This document shows positions 8,184 to 15,476 of a stretch of 22,644 nucleotides of DNA, piece by piece. This DNA comes from Desulfobacteraceae bacterium (GTDB taxonomy: Bacteria > Desulfobacterota > Desulfobacteria > Desulfobacterales > UBA5616): the NCBI GenBank assembly GCA_030620375.1, contig JAUXEW010000013.1, forward strand, positions 1 through 22,644. The letters are read 5' to 3'. Position numbers and translations under genes: made by a program. Below the pieces are notes generated by a model. It was not told where the DNA came from. It saw nothing but the letters and a program-made list of their open reading frames with translations, and made no database searches. Numbering within the stretch: the first letter of the stretch is position 1; every line of letters starts with the position of its first letter.

Positions 8184-8237
8184 CTCATTTGACATAATAA
8201 ATGCACGCTATCAATTTGAGTTAAGGAGTTTATCCAT

Positions 8238-9593
8238 ATGTTCCCATCTATACTGATCGTTGATGATGAGCCTTCTATTCTCCAATCCTTAAGCGGTATT
8301 CTTTCGGATGAAGGCTTTGAAATTCATACGGCATCTAACGGTTATGAAGCATTGAAGATCGTTGAAGAAAAATCTCCCGATCTTGTCCTGTTGGATATTT
8401 GGATGCCGGGGCTCGATGGTATAGAGACGTTAAAGGAAATTAAGAAAAATAACCCCTATATCCAAGTGATTATCATAACCGGGCATGGAACAATAGAAAC
8501 AGCCGTAAAAGCGACTAAGATCGGTGCATCAGATTTAATTGAAAAACCGCTCTCAATAGACAAGGTCATTGTCACGATTAACAATGCATTGAATTTCCGT
8601 CGGCTTGAGGAAGAAAACCGTTATCTGCGCCGAAAAACTTTAGAAAAACACTCTCTTACCGGCAATAGCCCTTCAATAGTTGAGCTAAAAAAACAGATTT
8701 CCATTGCAGCCCCAACGGATAAGTGGGTATTTATCACCGGTGAAAATGGAACCGGCAAAGAACTGGTCGCCCGAACGATTCATCAATTAAGTTCTAGAGC
8801 AGATCAACCGTTAATCGATATTAACTGTGCGGCAATTTCTGAAAAACGTTTCGATAGCGAATTGTTGGGCCACGAAAGAGGTGCCCGTAATGATGAAACC
8901 GATAAAAAAATCGGCAAATTCGAATTGGCCGGTAAAGGAACCCTTTTTTTCGATGAAATCGGTGACATGAGTTTAAAAACCCAGAGTAAGCTACTTCGAG
9001 TGCTCCAAGAACAGAAATTTGAAAGGCTCGGTGGTAGCAGAAAAATTGATCTTCAAGCAAGGATTATCGTTTCCACAAACAAAGATATTCAAGAAGAAAT
9101 TGAAAAAGGGAGTTTCAGAAAAGATCTTTATTACCGTTTAAATGTCATTCCAGTTCATGTTCCGCCGCTAAGGAAACGATTAAAAGACATTCCACTGTTG
9201 ATTGAAACATTTCTGGTGGAATCTGAAAAAACAACTCGGAAAAAAAGAAAACCCATTACACCAAAAGCAATAGAGTCGTTATCCCGTTATTCGTTCCCGG
9301 GAAATGTCCGAGAATTAAAAAACTTTATCGAACGGCTGACAATAATGGTTGAAAAAGATATTATTGATGATACGGACGTTTCTTCCTTATATAATCCCAA
9401 GCAAGTGGAAACGGATAACACAGAACGAACTCAGTTCTTTTCAATAAAAAACCTAAAAGATGCCAGGCAGGCATTTGAAAAAGAGTTCATACAAAGAAGA
9501 TTGTACCAATTCAACCATGATGTTACGAAAACGGCCAAGGCCATCGGGGTTAAACCCGAATATATTAAAAAAAAAATCGGGCATGATGATTAA
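8238..9593 (+). CDS. NtrX/NtrC-type response regulator with AAA+ domain but degenerate GAFTGA loop
   Basis: The start has AAGGAG at 8223-8228. Receiver domain (1-120): acidic pair D9-D10, phospho-acceptor D53 in LLDIWMPGLDG, T81 and K103. The AAA+ domain (about 140-370) has Walker A GENGTGKE (168-175), Walker B GTLFFDE (234-240) and the FRKDLYYRLNVIPVHVPPLR segment with arginine fingers. The sigma-54 contact loop, normally GAFTGA, reads GARNDE at 215-220 with no length change. A short C-terminal Fis-like helix-turn-helix (TKTAKAIGVKPEYIKKKI) ends the 451-residue protein. It pairs with the NtrY-like kinase. By family knowledge, activators lacking GAFTGA (for example Rhodobacter capsulatus NtrC) act without sigma-54; that this one does so too is inference. 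Confidence 0.9.
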   Translation: MFPSILIVDDEPSILQSLSGILSDEGFEIHTASNGYEALKIVEEKSPDLVLLDIWMPGLDGIETLKEIKKNNPYIQVIIITGHGTIETAVKATKIGASDLIEKPLSIDKVIVTINNALNFRRLEEENRYLRRKTLEKHSLTGNSPSIVELKKQISIAAPTDKWVFITGENGTGKELVARTIHQLSSRADQPLIDINCAAISEKRFDSELLGHERGARNDETDKKIGKFELAGKGTLFFDEIGDMSLKTQSKLLRVLQEQKFERLGGSRKIDLQARIIVSTNKDIQEEIEKGSFRKDLYYRLNVIPVHVPPLRKRLKDIPLLIETFLVESEKTTRKKRKPITPKAIESLSRYSFPGNVRELKNFIERLTIMVEKDIIDDTDVSSLYNPKQVETDNTERTQFFSIKNLKDARQAFEKEFIQRRLYQFNHDVTKTAKAIGVKPEYIKKKIGHDD

Positions 9594-9608
9594 ATCCGAA
9601 TATATTAA
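9551..9608 (+). repeat. Imperfect 18-base direct repeat at the end of the response-regulator gene
   Basis: TAAACCCGAATATATTAA at 9551-9568 and TAAATCCGAATATATTAA at 9591-9608 differ at one base and are 40 bases apart. The first copy codes for the last helix (VKPEYIK) and the second includes the stop codon and lies just before rsmD. It suggests a small duplication that set the present C terminus. Confidence 0.45.
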
Positions 9609-9617
9609 GTTATTACA

Positions 9618-10178
9618 ATGGGGTTGAGAATTATCAGCGGAAATTTAAAAGGGAGAAAGCTCTTTACGCTTGCAGGGAAAGATATCAGACCGACATCGGA
9701 TCGATTAAGAGAATCAATATTCAGCATCCTTTCACAGCGAGTTTCAAATGCAGTTCTGTTGGATCTGTTTGCCGGAACCGGGGCATTCGGGATTGAAGCC
9801 TTGAGCCGGGGAGCACAATTCGGTGTGTTTATTGACAATCATAAAAAGGCGTTAAATTTAATTAAGACAAATATCCACTCGTGCTCTCTTGATACAAAAA
9901 CAAAAATCATCAGATGGGATATCCAAAAAAATCTCAACTGCCTGATATCAACTCATCGAACGTTTGATCTGGTATTTATGGATCCACCATATAATAAAAA
10001 CTTGATTCATGCTGCCCTTAAAAACCTCCACCTATCTAAAAAGTTGGTTAAAAATGCCTGTATCATTATCGAACATTCATCTTCCGAATCAATCCCTAAA
10101 AATATATTAGGCTTTATCATGGCCGATCAAAGAAAGTATGGAACCTCGGTTGTTTCACTTTTGAATTATAATGCTTGA
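9618..10178 (+). CDS. rsmD: 16S rRNA (guanine(966)-N(2))-methyltransferase
   Basis: This SAM-dependent enzyme methylates G966 of 16S rRNA during small-subunit assembly. The N terminus MGLRIISGNLKGRKL followed by RPTSDRLRESIFSIL is diagnostic of RsmD. SAM-binding motif I is DLFAGTGAFGIEALSRGA and the N-methyltransferase motif IV is DPPY. Length 186 is normal. It starts 24 bases after the regulator gene and is followed 27 bases later by coaD, an arrangement common in many bacteria. Shine-Dalgarno is weak. Confidence 0.95.
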   Translation: MGLRIISGNLKGRKLFTLAGKDIRPTSDRLRESIFSILSQRVSNAVLLDLFAGTGAFGIEALSRGAQFGVFIDNHKKALNLIKTNIHSCSLDTKTKIIRWDIQKNLNCLISTHRTFDLVFMDPPYNKNLIHAALKNLHLSKKLVKNACIIIEHSSSESIPKNILGFIMADQRKYGTSVVSLLNYNA

Positions 10179-10205
10179 TAACTTGAAGAAAGGAATGATC
10201 TGTAA

Positions 10206-10694
10206 ATGGAAAGACTTGCCATATATCCCGGATCCTTTGACCCTGTAACCAATGGTCATGTGGATATCGTCGAAAGAGGACTTAAATTGTTTGATAGAAT
10301 TATTGTTGCCGTATTGCTAAATCCATCGAAACAATTCCTTTTTTCTGTAGAAGAACGGCTCGAAATGCTTCGGGACAGCCTAAAAAAATTTACGACCGTA
10401 GAAACAGATTCCTTTGACGGTTTATTAGTTAACTTTGCAAAAGAAAAAAATGCCCGTGCCATATTAAAAGGAATGCGTGCCGTATCCGATTTTGAGCATG
10501 AATTCCAGATGGCCCTTATGAACCGCCGGATGAATCGGGAAATACAAACCGTATTTCTCATGACAGGATTTAGATGGATCTTCACCAGTTCATCAATTAT
10601 AAAAGAAGTGGCTCGGTTCGGCGGTGACGTGAGTGGCATGGTTCCGCTGATAGTGAATCAAAAATTAAAGCAAAAGTACGGTTATGGCTCGTAA
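10206..10694 (+). CDS. coaD: Phosphopantetheine adenylyltransferase
   Basis: It catalyses the penultimate step of coenzyme A synthesis, joining ATP and 4'-phosphopantetheine. Nucleotidyltransferase motifs are intact: YPGSFDPVTNGH with the HxGH-type TNGH, the KGMRAVSDFEHEFQMALMNR segment, and the SSSIIKEVARFGGDVSGMVP motif. Length 162 is standard. AGGA at 10191-10194 precedes the ATG by 11 bases. It is last in the plus-strand run from the sensor kinase; it ends 15 bases from the stop of the convergent YqaA gene, and no clear hairpin terminator is visible between them. Confidence 0.97.
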   Translation: MERLAIYPGSFDPVTNGHVDIVERGLKLFDRIIVAVLLNPSKQFLFSVEERLEMLRDSLKKFTTVETDSFDGLLVNFAKEKNARAILKGMRAVSDFEHEFQMALMNRRMNREIQTVFLMTGFRWIFTSSSIIKEVARFGGDVSGMVPLIVNQKLKQKYGYGS

Positions 10695-10709
10695 AATTTA
10701 AAATCCTTT

Positions 10710-11291
10710 TTAAAATAAAAATTTGATGATTACAAAAGAACCAACAAGCAGCACCGCGAATATTATCGTTAATATGTTCAGATATTTATCAATGAATGGC
10801 TGAATGCTCGAGCTGAATTTAAAAATTAATCCGCCTATTAAAAAAAACCGAGCGGAACGCGAAAAAATTGATGCCAATAGAAATACAAAAAAATTGATCC
10901 TAAATGCGCCGGCGGTAATGGTAAACAGCTTGTATGGCAACGGCGTAAATCCCGCAATACTAACGGCCCAGGCATCGTAGGTCATGTAAAGATGTTTGAT
11001 GGTCTCGTATTTTGATGAAAGACCGTAGAATCCTATTATTTTATCACCTATTCCAACCATAAACTGCCATCCGATCAAATAACCCAAGCAACCACCCAAT
11101 ACTGATCCTGTCGAACATATCAGGGCAAATTTGATTGATAATTTAGGCCTGGCAATCGCAAGCGCAATTAATAAAACATCAGCCGGGATAGGGAAAAAAG
11201 AGGATTCGCAAAACGCTAAAACAAATAATGCCCAAGAACCATAAGGCGTCTCGGCCCATCGGATCACCCAGTTGTACAACCTTCTAATCAT
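10710..11291 (-). CDS. YqaA-type DedA/VTT family membrane protein
   Basis: This is an integral inner-membrane protein of the SNARE-associated/VTT superfamily. Seen in the sequence: ESSFFPIPADVLLIAL near the N terminus, a Gly-rich second helix (GSVLGGCLGYLIG), the amphipathic helix before GFTPLPYKLFTITAGAF, and the conserved RSARFFLIGG segment, followed by a final helix at about 170-190. Length 193 fits the YqaA subgroup. Family knowledge: DedA proteins are linked to polyprenyl-phosphate or phospholipid translocation across the membrane; the substrate of YqaA-type proteins is not settled. Its ATG follows the pcm stop codon with no gap (TAA then ATG), so translation is probably coupled. Confidence 0.88.
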   Translation of the reverse strand: MIRRLYNWVIRWAETPYGSWALFVLAFCESSFFPIPADVLLIALAIARPKLSIKFALICSTGSVLGGCLGYLIGWQFMVGIGDKIIGFYGLSSKYETIKHLYMTYDAWAVSIAGFTPLPYKLFTITAGAFRINFFVFLLASIFSRSARFFLIGGLIFKFSSSIQPFIDKYLNILTIIFAVLLVGSFVIIKFLF

Positions 11292-11951
11292 TTATAATTC
11301 TCGCCATCCATATTCACCGACAAGCTTAACAAATCTGCATCCACCGAGGTTGCTTTTATGAATCCCCTGTTCATCCTTGAAAATCTTAACGAGTTCTTGG
11401 GTGTATTGATCACCGACGGGTATTATCATACGGCCGCCGATAGCAAGCTGGTTTACCAAAACCTGAGGTATTTCCGGCGACCCGGCGGTAACCATTATGG
11501 CATCAAAAGGACTTTCATCAGACCATCCGGAAGTCCCATCCGAATATTTTGTAACCACGTTGTAATACCGGAGCTCATCAAAAAGCTTTCGCGCTTTGAC
11601 AAAGATCGGATAAAGTCTCTCTACAGTATAAACGCGAAATGCGATTTCTGCAAGAATAGCCGCCTGATACCCCGACCCGGTACCAATTTCAAGAACCCGG
11701 TCGTCCTTATTTAACACTAAAGCTTGGGTCATTTCCGCTACGATATAGGGCTGAGAAATGGTTTGCTGCTCTCCTATGGGAAGGGGATGATCGCCATACG
11801 CCTGGTCCATCAATGCTTCACTAACAAAAAGATGCCGCTGTACGGTTCGCATTGCCAAAAGAACATTTGGATCTGTAATCCCGCGTGATTCAATCTGTCT
11901 GTGGACCATCTCTTCACGCTGACGGTCGTATTTTAATGATTTTTTGTCCAT
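11292..11951 (-). CDS. pcm: Protein-L-isoaspartate O-methyltransferase
   Basis: It repairs damaged proteins by SAM-dependent methylation of L-isoaspartyl residues. The family pattern is clear: REEMVHRQIESRGITDPNVL, RHLFVSEA, GEQQTISQPYIVAEM, SAM motif VLEIGTGSGYQAAILAE, and the end GGRMIIPVGD. Length 219 compares with 208 for E. coli Pcm. The chosen ATG has no good ribosome site; an internal ATG (residue 15) would remove conserved residues and is less likely. It is first in a two-gene minus-strand unit with the YqaA-like gene. Confidence 0.95.
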   Translation of the reverse strand: MDKKSLKYDRQREEMVHRQIESRGITDPNVLLAMRTVQRHLFVSEALMDQAYGDHPLPIGEQQTISQPYIVAEMTQALVLNKDDRVLEIGTGSGYQAAILAEIAFRVYTVERLYPIFVKARKLFDELRYYNVVTKYSDGTSGWSDESPFDAIMVTAGSPEIPQVLVNQLAIGGRMIIPVGDQYTQELVKIFKDEQGIHKSNLGGCRFVKLVGEYGWREL

Positions 11952-11964
11952 ATTAGTAAAGAAT

Positions 11965-11989
11965 CCTGGCCCAGAGGCCCAGGTTTTTT
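11965..11989 (+). terminator. Hairpin followed by six T residues
   Basis: CCTGG (11965-11969) pairs with CCAGG (11979-11983), with two further inner C-G pairs, and TTTTTT follows at 11984-11989. It has terminator shape for plus-strand transcription, but no plus-strand gene ends nearby. It may stop antisense transcripts, or act as a leader hairpin of pcm on the other strand. Confidence 0.4.
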
Positions 11990-12009
11990 ATGTTTAAATA
12001 AACCTCCTA

Positions 12010-12028
12010 CCAAAAAAGCACTTTTTGG
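12010..12028. terminator. Symmetric hairpin CCAAAAA/TTTTTGG
   Basis: A 7-bp perfect stem with loop AGCAC. A-run and T-run lie in the stem itself, so it could terminate weakly in either direction. It lies in the gap between pcm and the channel gene. Confidence 0.3.
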
Positions 12029-12130
12029 TCAAGGATATCGGATGTTTCATTCATATCAAATGGATTTTAGAATACATGCTCTGTGATTTTTATCAAATCA
12101 AAGGAATTTAAGCTGCATACTACTAAAAAA

Positions 12131-12161
12131 CCATTGATTTTTCAATGGAATTTTATATATT
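12131..12161 (+). promoter_or_regulatory. Candidate promoter and operator of the channel gene
   Basis: TTGATT (12134-12139) and TATATT (12156-12161) are 16 bases apart and would start transcription about 40 bases before the ATG. The -35 lies inside a perfect 7-bp inverted repeat, CCATTGA (12131-12137) and TCAATGG (12142-12148), which could be a repressor site. Confidence 0.4.
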
Positions 12162-12206
12162 ACATCTTTAAGAATAGAATATTTTAACCGAATTGGCTTG
12201 TTATAA

Positions 12207-13208
12207 ATGGAAAGCACAAAACACTTAAAAGTATCCATCACGCTTGCACTGTCCATCATTATTATCGGCACCCTCGGGTATATGATAATCGAAGGCTGGA
12301 GTTTTGTAGATGCATTCTATATGGCCGTAATTACCGTTTCTACCGTTGGTTATAAAGAAGTTCATGAGGTCGACACAGCGGGCAGAATTTTTACCGTTTT
12401 TTTTGTCCTTTCCGGAGTTGGTTTTACGCTGTACGTTGCCGGTGCCATTGTCCAGTTCATGGTGGAAGGCCGAATACGAATTATAATGGGGAGGAGAAGA
12501 TTGGATAAGAAGATTGAACAGTTAAAAGACCATTATATTATTTGCGGATACGGGCGTATCGGCAGGGTTCTTTGCAGGAACCTTATTAAACGAAAACCGA
12601 TGGAAATCGTTGTTATCGAAAATGATCCTGAATCCATTCCTGTAATGGAACAAGACGATATGCTTTATGTATCCGGAAACGCTACTGATGAAACCAATTT
12701 GCTAAAAGCAGGAATAAAAAGGGCCAAATGTTTGGTTGCCGCATTGTCAACGGACGTTGACAATGTTTTTCTTGTCCTTACGGCGAGACAGCTATCACCC
12801 GACCTTAACATCATTGCAAGGGCGAGTTTAAACGAGTCAAAATCAAAATTAAAAGCTGCCGGTGCGAGTTCCGTAGAATCGCCTTACGAAATAGGGGCGC
12901 GAAATATGGCCCAGCGGATACTGCGGCCCACTGTAACCGACTTTTTAGATCTTGCTTTTGCCCATAAACGGAAAGATATCCAGATGGAAGAGATTCCCGT
13001 TAATGCATCATCTGAGTTGGCCAATGTCATGCTGAAAGATTCCGGCATCCGGCAACGGTTCAACCTGATTATTATCGCAATCAAAAAACCTGACGGCAGT
13101 ATGGTGTTTAACCCATCCTTTGAATCCATTATTATGCCGGATGACACCGTTATTGCCGTGGGAGAAGATGATAATCTCCAACAACTTGAAAAGATATTGA
13201 ACCCTTAA
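12207..13208 (+). CDS. Potassium channel with cytoplasmic RCK (TrkA-N/TrkA-C) domains
   Basis: Residues 10-28 form the first membrane helix (ITLALSIIIIGTLGYMI), the pore helix and filter follow (AVITVSTVGYKEVHEVD), and the second helix is FTVFFVLSGVGFTLYVAGAIV. The filter is TVGYKE rather than the canonical TVGYGD. The RCK domain begins at HYIICGYGRIGRVLCRNL (Rossmann Gly motif GYGRIG) with the acidic IEND at the end of strand 2, and the RCK-C domain covers about 250-333 (IPVNASSELANVML to AVGEDDNL). The two-helix-plus-RCK plan is that of MthK-like channels; 333 residues is normal. Ligand gating by Ca2+, NAD or nucleotides is possible but not readable here. No clear Shine-Dalgarno sequence precedes the ATG. 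Confidence 0.88.
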   Translation: MESTKHLKVSITLALSIIIIGTLGYMIIEGWSFVDAFYMAVITVSTVGYKEVHEVDTAGRIFTVFFVLSGVGFTLYVAGAIVQFMVEGRIRIIMGRRRLDKKIEQLKDHYIICGYGRIGRVLCRNLIKRKPMEIVVIENDPESIPVMEQDDMLYVSGNATDETNLLKAGIKRAKCLVAALSTDVDNVFLVLTARQLSPDLNIIARASLNESKSKLKAAGASSVESPYEIGARNMAQRILRPTVTDFLDLAFAHKRKDIQMEEIPVNASSELANVMLKDSGIRQRFNLIIIAIKKPDGSMVFNPSFESIIMPDDTVIAVGEDDNLQQLEKILNP

Positions 13209-13247
13209 AAAAATCGGAAATCACATTCTCTGCTTCAGTGCATCTCG

Positions 13248-13835
13248 CTATATTTTATAAATAACCCGCTTTTCGGTAATGATGATATCAACATGCTTGT
13301 CATGAGATGCCATCGGTATCTGTTGTATGATCTGACTTTCAAAAGCCAGGGCTACTTTTCTGGTTGTGGCTGATAGTTTGGGTATTAATCTATCATAATA
13401 CCCCTCGCCGGACCCTGTTCTTCCTCCCTTTTCATCGAACGCCACCCCAGGGATAATAGCGATATCTATTAATTCTATTGAAACGATTTTACAATGGTCT
13501 GAATTCGGTTCTAAAATCCCCCGGGGTCCCAATATTAAATCAGTATCCGGATTATCCACTTTCATCAATTTCATTGTATGTTTTTCAACCTCAAACGAGG
13601 GGAGAGCAACAACCTTATTATAATCATAACATTGATTTATAATATCCTGAGTGGCGACTTCATTGGGTTTATTGATATACAGCAAAGCGATATGTGCTTC
13701 CATAAAGTTGGCAAATCCAAACAGCCGTTTGGCAACCTGATCGGTTTTTTCGACAATCTCATGGTTAGAAAGTTGGCTTAACTTCTTAATAACCTCTTTC
13801 CGTATTTCGCTTTTTATTTCTAAAATATCATCCAT
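13248..13835 (-). CDS. 5-formyltetrahydrofolate cyclo-ligase
   Basis: The enzyme converts 5-formyl-THF to 5,10-methenyl-THF with ATP. The N-terminal helix KSEIRKEVIKKL, the ALYINKPNEV segment and the C-terminal signature PGVAFDEKGGRTGSGEGYYDRLI are those of the YgfA/MTHFS family. The frame is open to an ATG at 13925, but I choose ATG 13835: GGAG lies at 13846-13843, the length becomes 195 (family about 180-200), and the first 30 residues of the longer form are the translation of intergenic element C. The ATG at 13925 does have a close GGGAGG, so the longer form is not excluded. The gene is convergent with the channel gene and divergent from serS. Confidence 0.88.
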   Translation of the reverse strand: MDDILEIKSEIRKEVIKKLSQLSNHEIVEKTDQVAKRLFGFANFMEAHIALLYINKPNEVATQDIINQCYDYNKVVALPSFEVEKHTMKLMKVDNPDTDLILGPRGILEPNSDHCKIVSIELIDIAIIPGVAFDEKGGRTGSGEGYYDRLIPKLSATTRKVALAFESQIIQQIPMASHDKHVDIIITEKRVIYKI

Positions 13836-13870
13836 ATATTTACTCCAGCACATATTTAATGTTTGAAAAA

Positions 13871-13947
13871 CCCGGTGATTTCCACCGGAATCAAACTTAA
13901 GCTTTGGGACACTTAAATGTTCCATTATTCCTCCCGATATGCAGGAG
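13871..13947 (-). ncRNA. Three-hairpin intergenic element, copy C, with terminator-like end
   Basis: On the minus strand hairpin 1 is CTCC (13947-13944) with GGAG (13934-13931). The AATAA stretch follows, then hairpin 2 ACATTTAAGTGT (13920-13909; one G-U pair), the CCCAAAG linker, and hairpin 3 CCGGTG-GAAAT-CACCGG (13888-13872) followed by GTTTTTC. The core 13937-13872 matches copy A at 51 of 66 positions and copy B at 44, ungapped. Upstream, GGCGGCTTTTTT (13959-13948) resembles GGGAGCTTTATT before copy B. It lies between a good promoter (13992-14019) and the cyclo-ligase ATG, ending 36 bases before it, so it is in that gene's leader. Confidence 0.6.
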
Positions 13948-13991
13948 AAAAAAGCCGCCGGTTTTGCAAATGGTATTTATTTAAAGTATTA

Positions 13992-14019
13992 AGTATACAG
14001 AATTTACGAATAAAGTCAA
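13992..14019 (-). promoter_or_regulatory. Sigma-70-like promoter for the cyclo-ligase transcript
   Basis: On the minus strand TTGACT (14019-14014) and TATACT (13997-13992) are 16 bases apart, both close to consensus. Transcription would begin near 13985, giving a leader of about 150 bases that contains element C. Confidence 0.6.
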
Positions 14020-14032
14020 CTTATAATAATCA

Positions 14033-14061
14033 TTGACTAAACTTACAGACCATAATATATT
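14033..14061 (+). promoter_or_regulatory. Sigma-70-like promoter for serS
   Basis: TTGACT (14033-14038) and TATATT (14056-14061) are 17 bases apart. The leader to the serS ATG would be about 137 bases and contains two inverted repeats. It is back-to-back with the minus-strand promoter 14 bases away. Confidence 0.6.
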
Positions 14062-14102
14062 TTGAGATTATTATCACAATAGAATTGTTTTCCCGCCACC
14101 GA

Positions 14103-14162
14103 TTTTTATAAATATAAACCTGTGTTTATAAAAAATGACATATAAGGATTTAATTAAAATCC
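14103..14162 (+). repeat. Two AT-rich inverted repeats in the serS leader
   Basis: TTTTTATAAA (14103-14112) pairs with TTTATAAAAA (14125-14134). GGATTT (14146-14151) pairs with AAATCC (14157-14162) around a 5-base loop. Neither has the features of a T-box. They may be regulatory or just AT-rich sequence. Confidence 0.35.
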
Positions 14163-14204
14163 AAGTTTCGCACCCTAAAACTGATCCATAACATAGGAAC
14201 TGAT

Positions 14205-15476
14205 ATGCTTGATATCAAGTTTGTGAAACAAAATTTATCTCGGGTCCAAAACGCGCTTTCAAGCCGCGGACAAACAGTTGACTTAGACGCTTTTAAAAAC
14301 TCAGATACCGTAAGAAGATCCGTTCTCATTGATATTGAAGAACTCAGGCATCGCCGCAACCTGGTCTCCGACCAGATTGCAACATTAAAAAAAGAAGGCA
14401 AAAATGCCGAAGACCTTGTCCTGGAGATGCGAAAAGTTTCTCATAATATCAAAAAGCTGGACCAGTCGTTGTCTGAAAATGAGAAAAAAATTCATCAGAT
14501 CCTATTGGAAATACCCAATATGCCGCACGCATCTGTCCCGGTGGGAAAAACCGAAAGTGACAATCTAATGGTAAAAAAATATGGCGATATAAAAGAGTTC
14601 GATTTTAAGCCGCGACCCCATTGGACTATCGGAAGTGACCTGAACATACTTGATTTTGAGCGAGCGGCAAAGATTGCCGGTGCCCGGTTTCCGCTCTACT
14701 TTGCCGCCGGTGCAAGAATGGAGCGCGCCTTAATCAATTTTATGCTTGATGTTCATACTAGTATTGGCGACTATAAAGAGACACTTCCCCCATTTATGGT
14801 GAACCGCCAGAGCATGACCAATACCGGACAGCTGCCAAAATTCGAGGAAGATCTGTTTAAACTGGATGGATGGGATTATTTTTTGATACCAACGGCCGAG
14901 GTCCCGGTCACCAATATTCATCAAGGTGAAACGTTAAATGAAGAGATGCTGCCTATTTTGTATGCCGCGCATACGCCGTGCTTTCGTTCGGAAGCGGGAT
15001 CTTATGGGAAGGACACCAGAGGATTGATTCGACAACACCAATTCAATAAAGTTGAGTTGGTCAAGTTCACCCAACCGGAAACATCCTATGATGAACTTGA
15101 GAAACTGTTAAACGATGCGGAAAGCATTTTGCAGAAATTGAATCTCCCATACCAGGTAGTAAATCTATGTACCGGCGACTTAGGTTTTTCTGCAGCCAAA
15201 ACTTACGATATCGAGGTCTGGATGCCGGCTCAAGGGGTCTACAGAGAAATTTCATCATGCAGTAATTTTGAATCATTTCAAGCCAGACGAGCAAATATCC
15301 GGTTTAAAAGGAAAGGGAAAAAGGGAACGGAATTCGTTCATACGTTAAATGGTTCCGGTCTCGCTGTCGGACGAACGGTTGCCGCCATACTTGAGAACTA
15401 TCAACAAGCGGACGGTTCGGTTATAATACCCGAAGCTATTCGATCGTATATGGGAGGAATGGAAAGAATCGTATAA
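14205..15476 (+). CDS. serS: Seryl-tRNA synthetase
   Basis: This class II synthetase charges tRNA-Ser. The N-terminal long helical hairpin that grips the tRNA covers about 25-105 (MLDIKFVKQNLSRVQNAL at the start, then charged helices). Motif 2 is FRSEAGSYGKDTRGLIRQHQF and motif 3 is LNGSGLAVGRTVAAILENYQ; the TAEVPVTNIH segment binds the seryl-adenylate. Length 423 is standard. TAGGAA at 14194-14199 serves the ATG. The stop codon overlaps the thrC start by one base (TAATG), so the two are translationally coupled. Confidence 0.97.
   Translation: MLDIKFVKQNLSRVQNALSSRGQTVDLDAFKNSDTVRRSVLIDIEELRHRRNLVSDQIATLKKEGKNAEDLVLEMRKVSHNIKKLDQSLSENEKKIHQILLEIPNMPHASVPVGKTESDNLMVKKYGDIKEFDFKPRPHWTIGSDLNILDFERAAKIAGARFPLYFAAGARMERALINFMLDVHTSIGDYKETLPPFMVNRQSMTNTGQLPKFEEDLFKLDGWDYFLIPTAEVPVTNIHQGETLNEEMLPILYAAHTPCFRSEAGSYGKDTRGLIRQHQFNKVELVKFTQPETSYDELEKLLNDAESILQKLNLPYQVVNLCTGDLGFSAAKTYDIEVWMPAQGVYREISSCSNFESFQARRANIRFKRKGKKGTEFVHTLNGSGLAVGRTVAAILENYQQADGSVIIPEAIRSYMGGMERIV

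Noticed and set aside
13871..13985. 6S RNA upstream of the cyclo-ligase (ssrS-ygfA arrangement of gammaproteobacteria)
   Set aside because: The leader is too short for the long 6S hairpin, and its main content is the element that also occurs at two other loci.
14068..14204. T-box or amino-acid attenuator in the serS leader
   Set aside because: No T-box sequence, no specifier loop, no leader peptide rich in Ser codons and no terminator; only AT-rich inverted repeats.
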